The notes below the pieces were generated by a model. It had not been told where the DNA came from and did not search any database. It worked only from the letters and a program-made list of their open reading frames with translations. 64,000 nt of DNA from contig NZ_LNSG01000014.1 in NCBI RefSeq assembly GCF_001468395.1, positions 1 through 64,000 of the forward strand, written 5' to 3'. Source of the DNA: Sphingopyxis sp. H073. GTDB lineage: Bacteria; Pseudomonadota; Alphaproteobacteria; Sphingomonadales; Sphingomonadaceae. Position numbers and translations under genes: made by a program. Positions 33,421-41,843 of this stretch are shown here, in pieces; within the stretch, counting starts at the first letter, position 1; each line of letters begins with the position of its first letter.

Positions 33421-33911
33421 ACCGCCCCGAAATAACGCTGATCCTCGCGCGCGCCGCCAACGGCGTCATCGGCGCCGACGGCAAGATGCCCTGGCACCTG
33501 CCCGCCGACCTCCGCCGCTTCAAGCAACTCACCATGGGGCGCCCGATGATCATGGGGCGCAAGACCTTCGACAGCCTGCCCGCGATCCTCGAGGGCCGCC
33601 GCCACATCGTCCTCACCCGCGATCGCGACTGGCAGGAGGAGGGCGCCGAGCCCGTCGCGACCGTCGAAGAGGCGCTGAAGCTCGCCAATGCGCCGCATGT
33701 AATGGTGATCGGCGGCGCCGAAATCTACCAGCTCTTCCTGCCGCTCGCCGACCGCATCGAACTCACCGAAGTCGCGCTCTCGCCCGCCGGCGACGCGTCG
33801 ATCGCGGCGCCCGACCCGGCCGAGTGGCGGGAAATCGCGCGCGAGGACCATCCCGCCGCCGACGGCCGCCCGGCCTTCGCTTTCGTCACCCTCGCCCGGA
33901 AGCGCGGATGA
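33417..33911 (+). CDS. folA: Dihydrofolate reductase
   Basis: NADPH-dependent reduction of dihydrofolate to tetrahydrofolate; 164 aa. NGVIGADGKMPWHLPADL carries the active-site loop and the Asp equivalent to E. coli D27, GRPMIMGRKTF binds cofactor, and VIGGAEIY is the conserved glycine pair. It overlaps purK and the dipeptidase gene by ATGA on both sides, so it is translationally coupled. thyA is not nearby. Confidence 0.95.
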   Translation: MNRPEITLILARAANGVIGADGKMPWHLPADLRRFKQLTMGRPMIMGRKTFDSLPAILEGRRHIVLTRDRDWQEEGAEPVATVEEALKLANAPHVMVIGGAEIYQLFLPLADRIELTEVALSPAGDASIAAPDPAEWREIAREDHPAADGRPAFAFVTLARKRG

Positions 33912-35086
33912 AGCGTTGGCTCCTCGGCCTCGCGATCGTGCTGATCGTCGCCGCGGGGGCCTTTTTCGGCCTCGCGCCCGGCATGACCGAGCGCAGCCTC
34001 AACAAGATCGACGGCAAGCCGCTCGCCGCGGTCTCCGACCATGCAAGGGCGCTGCACAAGACGCTGACCATCGTCGACCTGCACAGCGACACATTGCTCT
34101 GGCAGCGCAGCCTGCTGACCCGCGCCGGCCGCGGCCATGTCGACCTGCCGCGGCTCGAAGACGGCAATGTCGCGCTGCAGGTGTTTTCGAGCGTCACCAA
34201 GACGCCGAAGGGCCAGAATTACGACGCGAACGGCGGCGACACCGACAATATCACCGCGCTCACCATCGCCCAGCTCCAGCCGCCGCGCACCTGGACCTCG
34301 CTGCTCGAACGCTCGCTCTGGCATGCCGAAAAGCTGCACCGCGCGGTCGCGAAGGCCGATGGCAAGCTCATCGCCGTCGCCGCGCCCGCCGACATCGACG
34401 CGCTGCTCGCCGCACGCGCCGCCAAGGCGCGTCCGGTGGGCGCGATGCTCAGCATCGAGGGGCTGCAGGATCTCGAAGGCGATATCCGCAACCTCGACCG
34501 GCTGCACGCGGCCGGCTTCCGCATGGCGGGGCTTGCGCATTTCTTCGACAATGACGTCGCGGGCTCGATGCACGGCATCAGGAAATACAGGCTGACTCCG
34601 CTTGGCCGCAAGGTCGTGCCGCGGATGGAAGAGCTCGGCATGATCGTCGATATCGCGCATTGCAGCCGCGCCTGCGTCGCCGACATTCTCAAGATCGCAC
34701 GCCGCCCGGTCGTCTCGAGCCACGGCGGCGTACAGGCGACGTGCAAGGTCAACCGCAACCTCGATGACGAACAGATCAGGGGCGTCGCAGCGACCGGCGG
34801 CCTTGTCGGCATCGGCTATTGGGACGCCGCGATCTGCGACACCTCGCCCGCCAGCATCGCAAAGGCGATGAAGCATGTCCGCGACCTCGTCGGCATCCAG
34901 TATGTGGCGCTCGGCAGCGACTATGACGGCGGCACCACCGTCCGCTTCGACACGTCGAAACTGGTGCAGGTGACGCAGGCGCTGATCGACGCGGGCTTCA
35001 CCGACGACGAGATCCGCGCCGCGATGGGCGGCAATGCGATCCGCGTCCTGCGCGCTGGTATCGTCCCGATGAAGGCGGCGTCGTGA
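33908..35086 (+). CDS. Membrane-anchored dipeptidase (M19 renal dipeptidase family)
   Basis: A 392-aa zinc peptidase with an N-terminal membrane anchor or signal (LLGLAIVLIVAAGAFFG). Zinc-site motifs are VDLHSDTLLW, the bridging Glu in SIEGLQDLEG, VDIAHCS and SSHGGVQA; the final GSDYDGGTTVRF motif carries the catalytic-side Asp. It probably cleaves dipeptides or related amides in the periplasm. Tight overlaps with folA (ATGA) and ribF (GTGA) place it in the operon, though not by function. Confidence 0.9.
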   Translation: MKRWLLGLAIVLIVAAGAFFGLAPGMTERSLNKIDGKPLAAVSDHARALHKTLTIVDLHSDTLLWQRSLLTRAGRGHVDLPRLEDGNVALQVFSSVTKTPKGQNYDANGGDTDNITALTIAQLQPPRTWTSLLERSLWHAEKLHRAVAKADGKLIAVAAPADIDALLAARAAKARPVGAMLSIEGLQDLEGDIRNLDRLHAAGFRMAGLAHFFDNDVAGSMHGIRKYRLTPLGRKVVPRMEELGMIVDIAHCSRACVADILKIARRPVVSSHGGVQATCKVNRNLDDEQIRGVAATGGLVGIGYWDAAICDTSPASIAKAMKHVRDLVGIQYVALGSDYDGGTTVRFDTSKLVQVTQALIDAGFTDDEIRAAMGGNAIRVLRAGIVPMKAAS

Positions 35087-36012
35087 TCCGCCTCGACGGC
35101 CATGACCGTATCGAGGGCGCTTTGCGCGGCGGCGTCATCGCGCTCGGCAATTTCGACGGTTTCCATGCCGGGCATCAGGCCGTCGTCGGCCGCGCGGTGC
35201 GCCATGCAAAGGACGAGGGCCGCCCCGCGATCGTCGCGACTTTCGACCCGCATCCGGTGCGCTTTTTCAAACCCGACGTTCCGCCCTTCCGCCTGACCAC
35301 GCTCGCACAGCGGCTCGAACTGTTCGGCGCGGCGGGCGCCGATGCGATGCTCGTCCTCCCCTTCGACGCGACGCTCGCGGCGACCACCGCCGAGGATTTC
35401 ATCACCGAGCTCCTGCTGGGTCGCTACGGCGCCGCCGGCGTCGTCACCGGCGCCGATTTCACCTTCGGCAGGGGCCGCGGCGGCGATGTCGTGACGCTCG
35501 CCGACCATGCGCGCCGCCTCGGCTTCTTCACCGAGATGGTCGCCCCCGTCGACGACACCAACGACGTCGTCTCGTCGAGCCGCATCCGCGACGCGCTCCG
35601 GTCGGGCGACTGCGCCACCGCGACGCGCCTCCTCACCCGCCCCTTCACCGTGCGCAATGTCGTCCAGCACGGCGACAAGAACGGCCGCCTGCTCGGCTTC
35701 CCGACCGCGAACCTCGAAATGGGCAATTATCTTCGCCCGCGCTACGGCATCTACGCCGTCACCGGCCGCCTTCCCGACGGCCGCGTGCTGAAGGGCGCCG
35801 CGAACCTCGGCATCCGCCCCAGCTTCGATCCCCCGAAGGAATTGCTCGAACCGCATTTCTTCGATTTCGCCGAAGATCTCTACGGACAGGAAATCGACGT
35901 CGCCTTCCACGCCTTCATCCGCCCCGAGGCGAAATATGACGGGATGGACGCACTGATGGCGCAGATCGCGGCGGACTGCGATGCGGCGAAGGCGTTGCTG
36001 GCCGACATCTAG
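35083..36012 (+). CDS. ribF: Bifunctional riboflavin kinase / FAD synthetase
   Basis: Makes FMN and then FAD from riboflavin; 309 aa. The N-terminal adenylyltransferase domain has GNFDGFHAGHQAVV, and DDTNDVVSSSRIRDALRSG closes it. The C-terminal kinase domain has GRLLGFPTANLEM and GAANLGIRPSF. A GTG start overlaps the dipeptidase stop codon. It is the last gene of the purE-ribF row; a paired-hairpin repeat follows. Flavin from this enzyme would serve the many flavoproteins in the window. Confidence 0.95.
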   Translation: MIRLDGHDRIEGALRGGVIALGNFDGFHAGHQAVVGRAVRHAKDEGRPAIVATFDPHPVRFFKPDVPPFRLTTLAQRLELFGAAGADAMLVLPFDATLAATTAEDFITELLLGRYGAAGVVTGADFTFGRGRGGDVVTLADHARRLGFFTEMVAPVDDTNDVVSSSRIRDALRSGDCATATRLLTRPFTVRNVVQHGDKNGRLLGFPTANLEMGNYLRPRYGIYAVTGRLPDGRVLKGAANLGIRPSFDPPKELLEPHFFDFAEDLYGQEIDVAFHAFIRPEAKYDGMDALMAQIAADCDAAKALLADI

Positions 36013-36016
36013 TTCA

Positions 36017-36090
36017 TCGTCACCCCGGACCTGATCCGGGGTCCATGCGGCGCGGCGGGCATGGATTCGGGATCGGGTCCGGAATGACGA
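36017..36090. repeat. Paired-hairpin intergenic repeat (REP-like), copy 2
   Basis: Bounded by TCGTCA and TGACGA. Hairpin CCCCGGA/TCCGGGG with loop CCTGA (36023-36041) is followed by TCCATG, a short spacer, CATGGAT and a second hairpin ATTCGGGA/TCCGGAAT with one mismatch. Same layout as 9275-9349 and 45283-45386. Confidence 0.75.
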
Positions 36091-36161
36091 ATGGTGGATG
36101 GGCTTGGGTCCCGCCCCCATTCCCTTTGCGCGCACGCGAATCTGCGCTAAGCGGCCGCACC

Positions 36162-39100
36162 ATGACCGACAGCACCTCCGCTCCCGAAGCCCGCGACTAC
36201 CGCGACACCGTCTTCCTGCCCAAGACCGACTTCCCGATGAAGGCCGGCCTGCCGCAGAAGGAGCCGCAGATTCTGGCGAAATGGATCGAGGGCAATCTGG
36301 AAGGGCAGATCCGCGAGAGCCGCAAAGGCCGCGATCAGTTCATTCTCCACGACGGCCCGCCCTATGCCAATGGCGACATGCACATCGGCCATGCGCTCAA
36401 CCATATCCTGAAGGACATGGTCGTCCGCACCCAGACGCTGAAGGGCAAGGACGCGCCTTATGTGCCCGGCTGGGACTGCCACGGCCTGCCGATCGAGTGG
36501 AAGGTCGAGGAGCAATATCGCAAGAAAAAGCTCAACAAGGACGAGGTTCCGGTCGAGGAATTCCGCGCCGAATGCCGCGCCTATGCGCAGCACTGGGTCG
36601 ACACCCAGCGCGAGCAGTTGAAGCGCCTCGGCATCGGCGGCGACTGGGACCATCCGTACCTCACGATGGATTATGAGGCCGAGGCCACCATCGTGCGCGA
36701 GCTGCTCAAATTCGCCGCGAACGACATGCTCTATCGCGGCGCCAAGCCGGTGATGTGGTCGCCGGTCGAAAAGACCGCGCTCGCCGAGGCCGAGATCGAA
36801 TATGAGGATATCGTCTCGACCCAGATCGATGTGGCGTTCGAGATCGTCGAGAGCCCGATCGCCGAACTGGTCGGCGCGCATGCGGTAATCTGGACGACGA
36901 CGCCGTGGACGATCCCGGTCAACCAGGCTTTGGCCTATGGTCCGGACGTTGAGTACGTCCTTCTCAACTGCACAAATCTGCCGAGCGGCGATGGAAGTTT
37001 TGTCGTTGCGCGTGAATTGGTGCCAGCCTTTTGCGCCCGCATCGGCGCGCAAGCACCCGACATGTCGACCGGTGCGACTGTAACGCCAGCCGACCCCTCA
37101 GCCCCGACGGTAGAGATCGAAGATCCGTACGGGAGCCACGCGGACAAATTCACGCGGTCGGAAGAGTTTTGCTTCAAAGGCTCCGACCTCGCCGGCACCA
37201 TCGCCCGCCACCCGATGCACGCGCTCGGCGGCTTCTTCGCGCGCCCGCGCCCCTTCCTCGCGGGCGATTTCGTCACCACCGACAGCGGCACCGGCCTCGT
37301 CCATATGTCGCCCGACCATGGCGAGGATGATTTCGACCTCTGCAAGGCGAACGGCATCGACCCCGTTTTCGCGGTCGAGGGCGACGGCAAGTACCGCGCC
37401 GACTGGGGCTGGCTCGGCGGTCAGGGCTCGGTGATCAACCCCAAGTTCAACGCCCCCGACGGCCCGATCTGCTCGGACTTGCGCGACGCGGGCGCGCTGC
37501 TCGCGGCCAGCGCCGACTACAAGCACAGCTATCCGCACAGCTGGCGCTCGAAGGCGAAGGTCATCTATCGCTGCACGCCGCAATGGTTCGTGCCGATGGA
37601 CAAGGTGATGACCCACATCGAGCCCAAGACCCCGCGCGAAAAGCGCTGGGAGAATGAGGGCGGCGCGATCAACCCGCATGAGGAGGATCTCTGCGACGCG
37701 CCGACGCTGCGCCAGGCCGCGATGCACGCGATCGAGCGCACGCGCTTCGTCCCCGAAAAGGGCCGCAACCGCATCGGCAGCATGGTCAAGGACCGCCCCG
37801 ACTGGGTGCTGAGCCGCCAGCGCGCGTGGGGCGTGCCGATCACGCTCTTCGTCGATCGCAAGACCGGCCAGTATCTCAATGACCCGATCGTCAACGACCG
37901 CATCGTCGCGGCGGTGAAGGCGGGCGGCGTCGACGCATGGAACGACGCGCGCGCGCAGGAATATCTCGGCGATCAATATGACGCCGCCGATTACGAGCGC
38001 ATCACCGACATCCTCGACGTCTGGTTCGATTCGGGCTGCACCCACGCCTTCGTCCTCGAAAGCGGCCGCTGGCCCGCGCTCGTCCGCCACGACGGCGGCA
38101 CGCACAGCGCCGACCTCTATCTCGAAGGCAGCGACCAGCATCGCGGCTGGTTCCAGTCGTCCTTGCTCGAAAGCTGCGGGACGCGGGGCCAAGCGCCGTA
38201 CAAGGCCGTGCTCACGCACGGCTTCACGATGGACAGCAAGGGCTTCAAACAGTCGAAGTCGCTCGGCAACACCACCGATCCCGTCAAGGTGATGGAGACC
38301 AACGGCGCCGACATCATCCGCCTGTGGGCGCTGTCGGTCGACTTCACCGAGGATCACCGCATCGGCGACGAGATCCTGAAGGGCGTCGCCGACCAGTATC
38401 GCAAGCTCAGGAATACCTTCCGCTACCTGCTAGGTGCGCTCGACGGCTTCAGCGAGGAGGAGCGCATCACCGACGTCGCGGCGATGCCCGAACTCGAACG
38501 CTATATGCTGTCGCTGCTCGCCGACCTCGATGCGAAGCTGGCCCGCGCGGTCGATGATTTCGACTTCAACACCTACACGCGCTTGCTCGCCGATTTCTGC
38601 AACGAGGATCTGTCGGCCTTCTATTTCGACATCCGCAAGGACGTCCTCTACTGCGACCTCGGCCCCGCCGCCCCGCTCGGCACCGACACGCGGCGCGCCT
38701 ACCGCAGCGTGCTCGACATCCTGTTCCACGCGCTCGTCCGCTACGCGACCCCGGTGCTGGTGTTCACCGCCGAGGAAGTCTGGGGCACGCGCTATCCCGA
38801 AGCAGGTTCGGTCCACCTCCTCGAATGGCCGGTGCTGCCGTCGTTCGAGCACAACAAGGAACTCGTTCTACGGAATACCGAACTGCGCGAACTGCGTAGC
38901 AAGGTGACCGAAGCGATCGAACCTTTGCGTCGTGAGAAGATTGTGCGCTCCAGCCTCGAAGCAGAAGTCACGATGAGCGACCTCGAAACGATCCTGCGCG
39001 ATCTCGATCCCAGCTATCTGGCTGAAACTTTCATTTCGGGCGCCGTGCATCTTGTACCGGGGCATGACGGGATCACGATCACGCCAACCCAAAACCACAA

Positions 39101-39188
39101 ATGCGGCCGCTGCTGGCGCCACCTCCCCGAAGTGACCGAGGACGGCGCCTTGTGCAATCGCTGCGAGACGGTATTGGACGCCCGATGA
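36162..39188 (+). CDS. ileS: Isoleucyl-tRNA synthetase
   Basis: Charges tRNA-Ile; 1008 aa. MHIGHALN is the HIGH motif near residue 72. The KMSKS motif appears as KQSKS in KGFKQSKSLGNT. The CP1 editing domain includes WTTTPWTIPVNQALAYG, and a C-terminal zinc finger CGRCWRHL...CNRC is present, marking the bacterial eukaryote-unlike (zinc) type. Two internal stretches, about 36925-37175 and 38860-39090, use clearly less GC-rich codons than the rest. It is coupled to lspA by ATGA. Confidence 0.97.
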   Translation: MTDSTSAPEARDYRDTVFLPKTDFPMKAGLPQKEPQILAKWIEGNLEGQIRESRKGRDQFILHDGPPYANGDMHIGHALNHILKDMVVRTQTLKGKDAPYVPGWDCHGLPIEWKVEEQYRKKKLNKDEVPVEEFRAECRAYAQHWVDTQREQLKRLGIGGDWDHPYLTMDYEAEATIVRELLKFAANDMLYRGAKPVMWSPVEKTALAEAEIEYEDIVSTQIDVAFEIVESPIAELVGAHAVIWTTTPWTIPVNQALAYGPDVEYVLLNCTNLPSGDGSFVVARELVPAFCARIGAQAPDMSTGATVTPADPSAPTVEIEDPYGSHADKFTRSEEFCFKGSDLAGTIARHPMHALGGFFARPRPFLAGDFVTTDSGTGLVHMSPDHGEDDFDLCKANGIDPVFAVEGDGKYRADWGWLGGQGSVINPKFNAPDGPICSDLRDAGALLAASADYKHSYPHSWRSKAKVIYRCTPQWFVPMDKVMTHIEPKTPREKRWENEGGAINPHEEDLCDAPTLRQAAMHAIERTRFVPEKGRNRIGSMVKDRPDWVLSRQRAWGVPITLFVDRKTGQYLNDPIVNDRIVAAVKAGGVDAWNDARAQEYLGDQYDAADYERITDILDVWFDSGCTHAFVLESGRWPALVRHDGGTHSADLYLEGSDQHRGWFQSSLLESCGTRGQAPYKAVLTHGFTMDSKGFKQSKSLGNTTDPVKVMETNGADIIRLWALSVDFTEDHRIGDEILKGVADQYRKLRNTFRYLLGALDGFSEEERITDVAAMPELERYMLSLLADLDAKLARAVDDFDFNTYTRLLADFCNEDLSAFYFDIRKDVLYCDLGPAAPLGTDTRRAYRSVLDILFHALVRYATPVLVFTAEEVWGTRYPEAGSVHLLEWPVLPSFEHNKELVLRNTELRELRSKVTEAIEPLRREKIVRSSLEAEVTMSDLETILRDLDPSYLAETFISGAVHLVPGHDGITITPTQNHKCGRCWRHLPEVTEDGALCNRCETVLDAR

Positions 39189-39721
39189 GCATGCGTTCCC
39201 CCCATCTGCGTTTCGGTCTCGTCATCGCGGCGATCGCCTTCGTCCTCGATCAGGCCGCGAAATGGATCGTCACCGTGCCGCTGTCGCTCGAAACCAAGCC
39301 CTATGGCCAGATCGAGCTGCTGCCCTTCTTCAACCTGACCTGGGCGCAGAATTACGGCATCTCGCTGTCGATGTTCTCCGACCAGTCGCCGACGACGCGC
39401 TGGACGCTCGTCGCGGTGACCGGGATCGTCGCCGCCGCGGTCGCCTTCTGGATGACGCGCGAGAAAGCGAAGGGCGACGTCATCGCGCTCGCGCTGATCC
39501 TCGGCGGCGCGCTCGGCAATATCGTCGACCGCATCCGCCTCGGCTATGTCGTCGACTATGCCGACCTGCATTTCGGGAATTTCCGCCCCTTCATGATCTT
39601 CAACGTCGCCGATGCCTGCATCAGCATCGGCGTGCTTTTGCTGGTTGCGCGCGCGCTGCTCTTGGGCGAAAAGGCCCCTCCGGCGGCCGAGAGCGCAGGC
39701 GATCTGGCCGCCAAAGAGTAA
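39185..39721 (+). CDS. lspA: Signal peptidase II (prolipoprotein signal peptidase)
   Basis: A 178-aa inner-membrane aspartyl protease that cleaves prolipoprotein signal peptides. Four membrane segments and the catalytic aspartates in GNIVDRIRLGYVVDY and FNVADACI are visible. The start overlaps the ileS stop codon. The next gene encodes a lipoprotein, a likely substrate. Confidence 0.95.
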   Translation: MSMRSPHLRFGLVIAAIAFVLDQAAKWIVTVPLSLETKPYGQIELLPFFNLTWAQNYGISLSMFSDQSPTTRWTLVAVTGIVAAAVAFWMTREKAKGDVIALALILGGALGNIVDRIRLGYVVDYADLHFGNFRPFMIFNVADACISIGVLLLVARALLLGEKAPPAAESAGDLAAKE

Positions 39722-39748
39722 CGGGGCGAATTGGGAGTATTTTGTAAA

Positions 39749-40168
39749 GTGAACCGGACCACCGCCATTCTCGCCGCCTCGATTCTCGCGACGACACTTT
39801 CGGCCTGCGGGTCGAACAATCTGTTCAGCCGCGACCGTCCCGACGAATTCGCGGTGTCGCGTCAGGCGCCGCTCGTCGTGCCGCCCGATTTCTCGCTGAC
39901 CCCGCCGGCGCCGGGCGCCGCGCGCCCCGGCAATGAATCGACCGCCGAACAGACGCTGAAGGCGCTCTTCGGCGGCCCCGCGCAGCGCAGCGCGACCGAA
40001 AACCAGATCATCGGCAGCGCCGACGGCCAGCGCGGCGACCCCGGCGTGCGCAGCAACGTCGGCAGCCCCGACACGCAGGTCGTCGACAAGGGCCTCGTCA
40101 CCCGCGACATCATCTTCGCCCCCGAAGGCGACGGCCGCGACGCGCAGGCGGCGATCCCGGGCGCGTAA
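39749..40168 (+). CDS. DUF3035 family lipoprotein
   Basis: A 139-aa lipoprotein. A GTG start at 39749 gives a clean signal peptide (MNRTTAILAASILATTLSAC) with lipobox LSAC; a TTG at 39731 is the alternative. The mature part has SRDRPDEFAVSRQAPLVVPP, the hallmark of DUF3035, which is common beside lspA in alphaproteobacteria. The rest is Pro/Gly-rich and probably disordered. Function is unknown; an outer-membrane assembly role has been supposed for neighbours of this type, without evidence here. Confidence 0.85.
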   Translation: MNRTTAILAASILATTLSACGSNNLFSRDRPDEFAVSRQAPLVVPPDFSLTPPAPGAARPGNESTAEQTLKALFGGPAQRSATENQIIGSADGQRGDPGVRSNVGSPDTQVVDKGLVTRDIIFAPEGDGRDAQAAIPGA

Positions 40169-40175
40169 GTCGCAG

Positions 40176-40193
40176 CTAGGGTCGTGACCCTAG
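40176..40193. repeat. Minimal TA-GGGTC palindrome
   Basis: CTAGGGTC-GT-GACCCTAG, a perfect 18-bp palindrome between two convergent genes. It looks like the two termini of the miniature element with nothing between. The TAG stop codon of the retropepsin gene lies in its right half (40190-40192). There is no T-run, but a hairpin could still affect both transcripts. Confidence 0.7.
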
Positions 40194-41083
40194 TCCGCCT
40201 CCGGCGGGCATAGCGCAACCGCCTTCGTCCGCTGGTCGATCAGCAGCGCAAAATGCTGCAGCGCATGGGCGCCAGCCAGCAGTTCGGGGTAGTTTTCCGA
40301 CACGCGCACCTCGACGTTCGACAGCTCGGCACCGCCGATCCGGAACGGGCCGGCGACCGTCGCGCGTCGCGTGTCGACGGTCGAGTTCGTCAGGCGCCCT
40401 TCACCTGCCGCCGCGACCGGGCCGCCGCCGACGCGGTCGAACAGCGCCTTCGGCAGGACGAAGGCGACATTGGCGCCGGTATCCAGATTGGCCTCGGCCG
40501 CAACGCCGCCGATCGTCGCGGGCACCCGGAAGGCGCGTTCATAGGCGAGGACGCCCGGCGCACCCCGCGCCAGCCCGGCCTTGCGCGTGAAGCGCAACAA
40601 GCGCGACGGATAGTCGATGATCAGCAGGCCATCGCCGAAGAAGTCGCGCCCGATGATGCCGTCGAACCCCGCCTCGGCCGACAGGCGCGACGCATAATCG
40701 CGGGTAATCACCTCGAGGTCGCGGCGGACGAGCCCAGCCAGATCGAGCGACGCCAGATGCACCGTGTCGACGCGCGCCGAGGCGACCCCGTCCGACGTCT
40801 CGCCGCTGCCGTGGACAGGCAGGCCCAGCCGCGCAACCAGCCGGGCATCGGCGCGCGCCATCCCGCTCGCCCCGGTGTCGACCGCAAAGACGAAGGGTCC
40901 CTGCCCGTCGACGCGCGCCTCGATATAGATGCGGCCGTCGACGGTACGGAAGGGAATGCTGAACAGCGCGTCGGCGGCGGCCGATTGCACCAGCGCGCAC
41001 GCGCCGGGTTCCGCAGCCTGCGCCCCCGTGCCCGCCATCGCCAGCATCGCGGCGGCCATCCCGCCCCATTTCCATCCGCCCAT
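40190..41083 (-). CDS. Exported retropepsin-like aspartyl protease
   Basis: A 297-aa periplasmic protein with a signal peptide (GGMAAAMLAMAGTGAQA). Two aspartyl-protease halves are visible: the first active site is FAVDTGASG, the second ANLDTGANV, each starting a pseudo-symmetric domain; GIIGRDFF is the flap-side motif. Cysteines near both ends may pair. The start at 41083 follows GGGAG. A strong 16-bp inverted repeat lies directly upstream. The stop codon is in the TA-GGGTC palindrome. The natural substrate is unknown. Confidence 0.85.
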   Translation of the reverse strand: MGGWKWGGMAAAMLAMAGTGAQAAEPGACALVQSAAADALFSIPFRTVDGRIYIEARVDGQGPFVFAVDTGASGMARADARLVARLGLPVHGSGETSDGVASARVDTVHLASLDLAGLVRRDLEVITRDYASRLSAEAGFDGIIGRDFFGDGLLIIDYPSRLLRFTRKAGLARGAPGVLAYERAFRVPATIGGVAAEANLDTGANVAFVLPKALFDRVGGGPVAAAGEGRLTNSTVDTRRATVAGPFRIGGAELSNVEVRVSENYPELLAGAHALQHFALLIDQRTKAVALCPPEAD

Positions 41084-41093
41084 GTCAAACTCC

Positions 41094-41139
41094 CGCCGGG
41101 TCAAAGTGTGTTGTATTGATAATACACTTTGACCCGGCG
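41094..41139. promoter_or_regulatory. Perfect 16-bp inverted repeat with nested dyad
   Basis: CGCCGGGTCAAAGTGT (41094-41109) and its exact complement (41124-41139) flank 14 bases. A second dyad, TGTATT-GAT-AATACA (41112-41126), overlaps the spacer and right arm, so two folds compete. It occupies the gap between two minus-strand genes, 11 bp upstream of the retropepsin start. It lacks a T-run, so an operator or leader switch is more likely than a terminator. Confidence 0.75.
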
Positions 41140-41145
41140 GGTCAA

Positions 41146-41814
41146 TCAGGCGAACAGGCTCGACAGCAATGTCATCGCAACCAGGCTCTCGACCATTGCG
41201 CGCGAGGCATGGCCAAAGGCCTTGAGCCGCCCGCATTTCAGATGCTGGTTGAACCAGGCGGTCTGCAAAAAGCCGAACCAGAGCAGCCCGAACAGCGCGA
41301 GCGCCCCGCCCGCCAGCACCGACCAGTCGTGCGCCAGCTTGATCAGGATCACCCCGCCGCCGAGCAACATCGCCAGCACCGCGGCGACATAGCATTGGCT
41401 GTAGAAGGGCGCGCGCAACGTGTCGCGATCCACCTGCAGCTTCTGCGCCCGCACCATCCGCGTCGCCAGCATCACCGGAAACAGGCTGAAACTGACGATA
41501 CGCAGGATGATCAGGTCGGTGTTGTTGCTGACGAACGCCGCCAGCCCGACCTTGCTGGCGATCATGGCATCATCGCCGACCAGCGCGATCTCGGCCGCGT
41601 GGACGAGGATCAGCGACAAGAGCAGGAACAGCGGCGGTGACAGCGTATCGGTATATTGCTCGTCGGCCGCGTCGCCCTGCTCGACGTCCGAATAGTCCAT
41701 CATTTGCAGGGGACGGACCAGCGTGCGCCACAGCGTGACCGGATAGAAGACCAGCCACGACATCACCTCGTACAGGAGGTCGTCGAGCGACTGGATGAGG
41801 TTGAAGAAGTTCAT
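41146..41814 (-). CDS. Integral membrane protein of unknown function (Yip1-like)
   Basis: A 222-aa protein with about five hydrophobic segments from residue 60 on, and an amphipathic N-terminus (FNLIQSLDDLLYEVMSWLVFYP) that probably lies on the membrane. The arrangement resembles Yip1-domain or permease-like proteins; no transport motif is evident. It lies 29 bp past the dxs stop codon on the same strand and might be read through from dxs. The function is unknown. Confidence 0.7.
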   Translation of the reverse strand: MNFFNLIQSLDDLLYEVMSWLVFYPVTLWRTLVRPLQMMDYSDVEQGDAADEQYTDTLSPPLFLLLSLILVHAAEIALVGDDAMIASKVGLAAFVSNNTDLIILRIVSFSLFPVMLATRMVRAQKLQVDRDTLRAPFYSQCYVAAVLAMLLGGGVILIKLAHDWSVLAGGALALFGLLWFGFLQTAWFNQHLKCGRLKAFGHASRAMVESLVAMTLLSSLFA

Positions 41815-41843
41815 GCCGCCCCCGTTCGCGTGCGGCTACCGGT

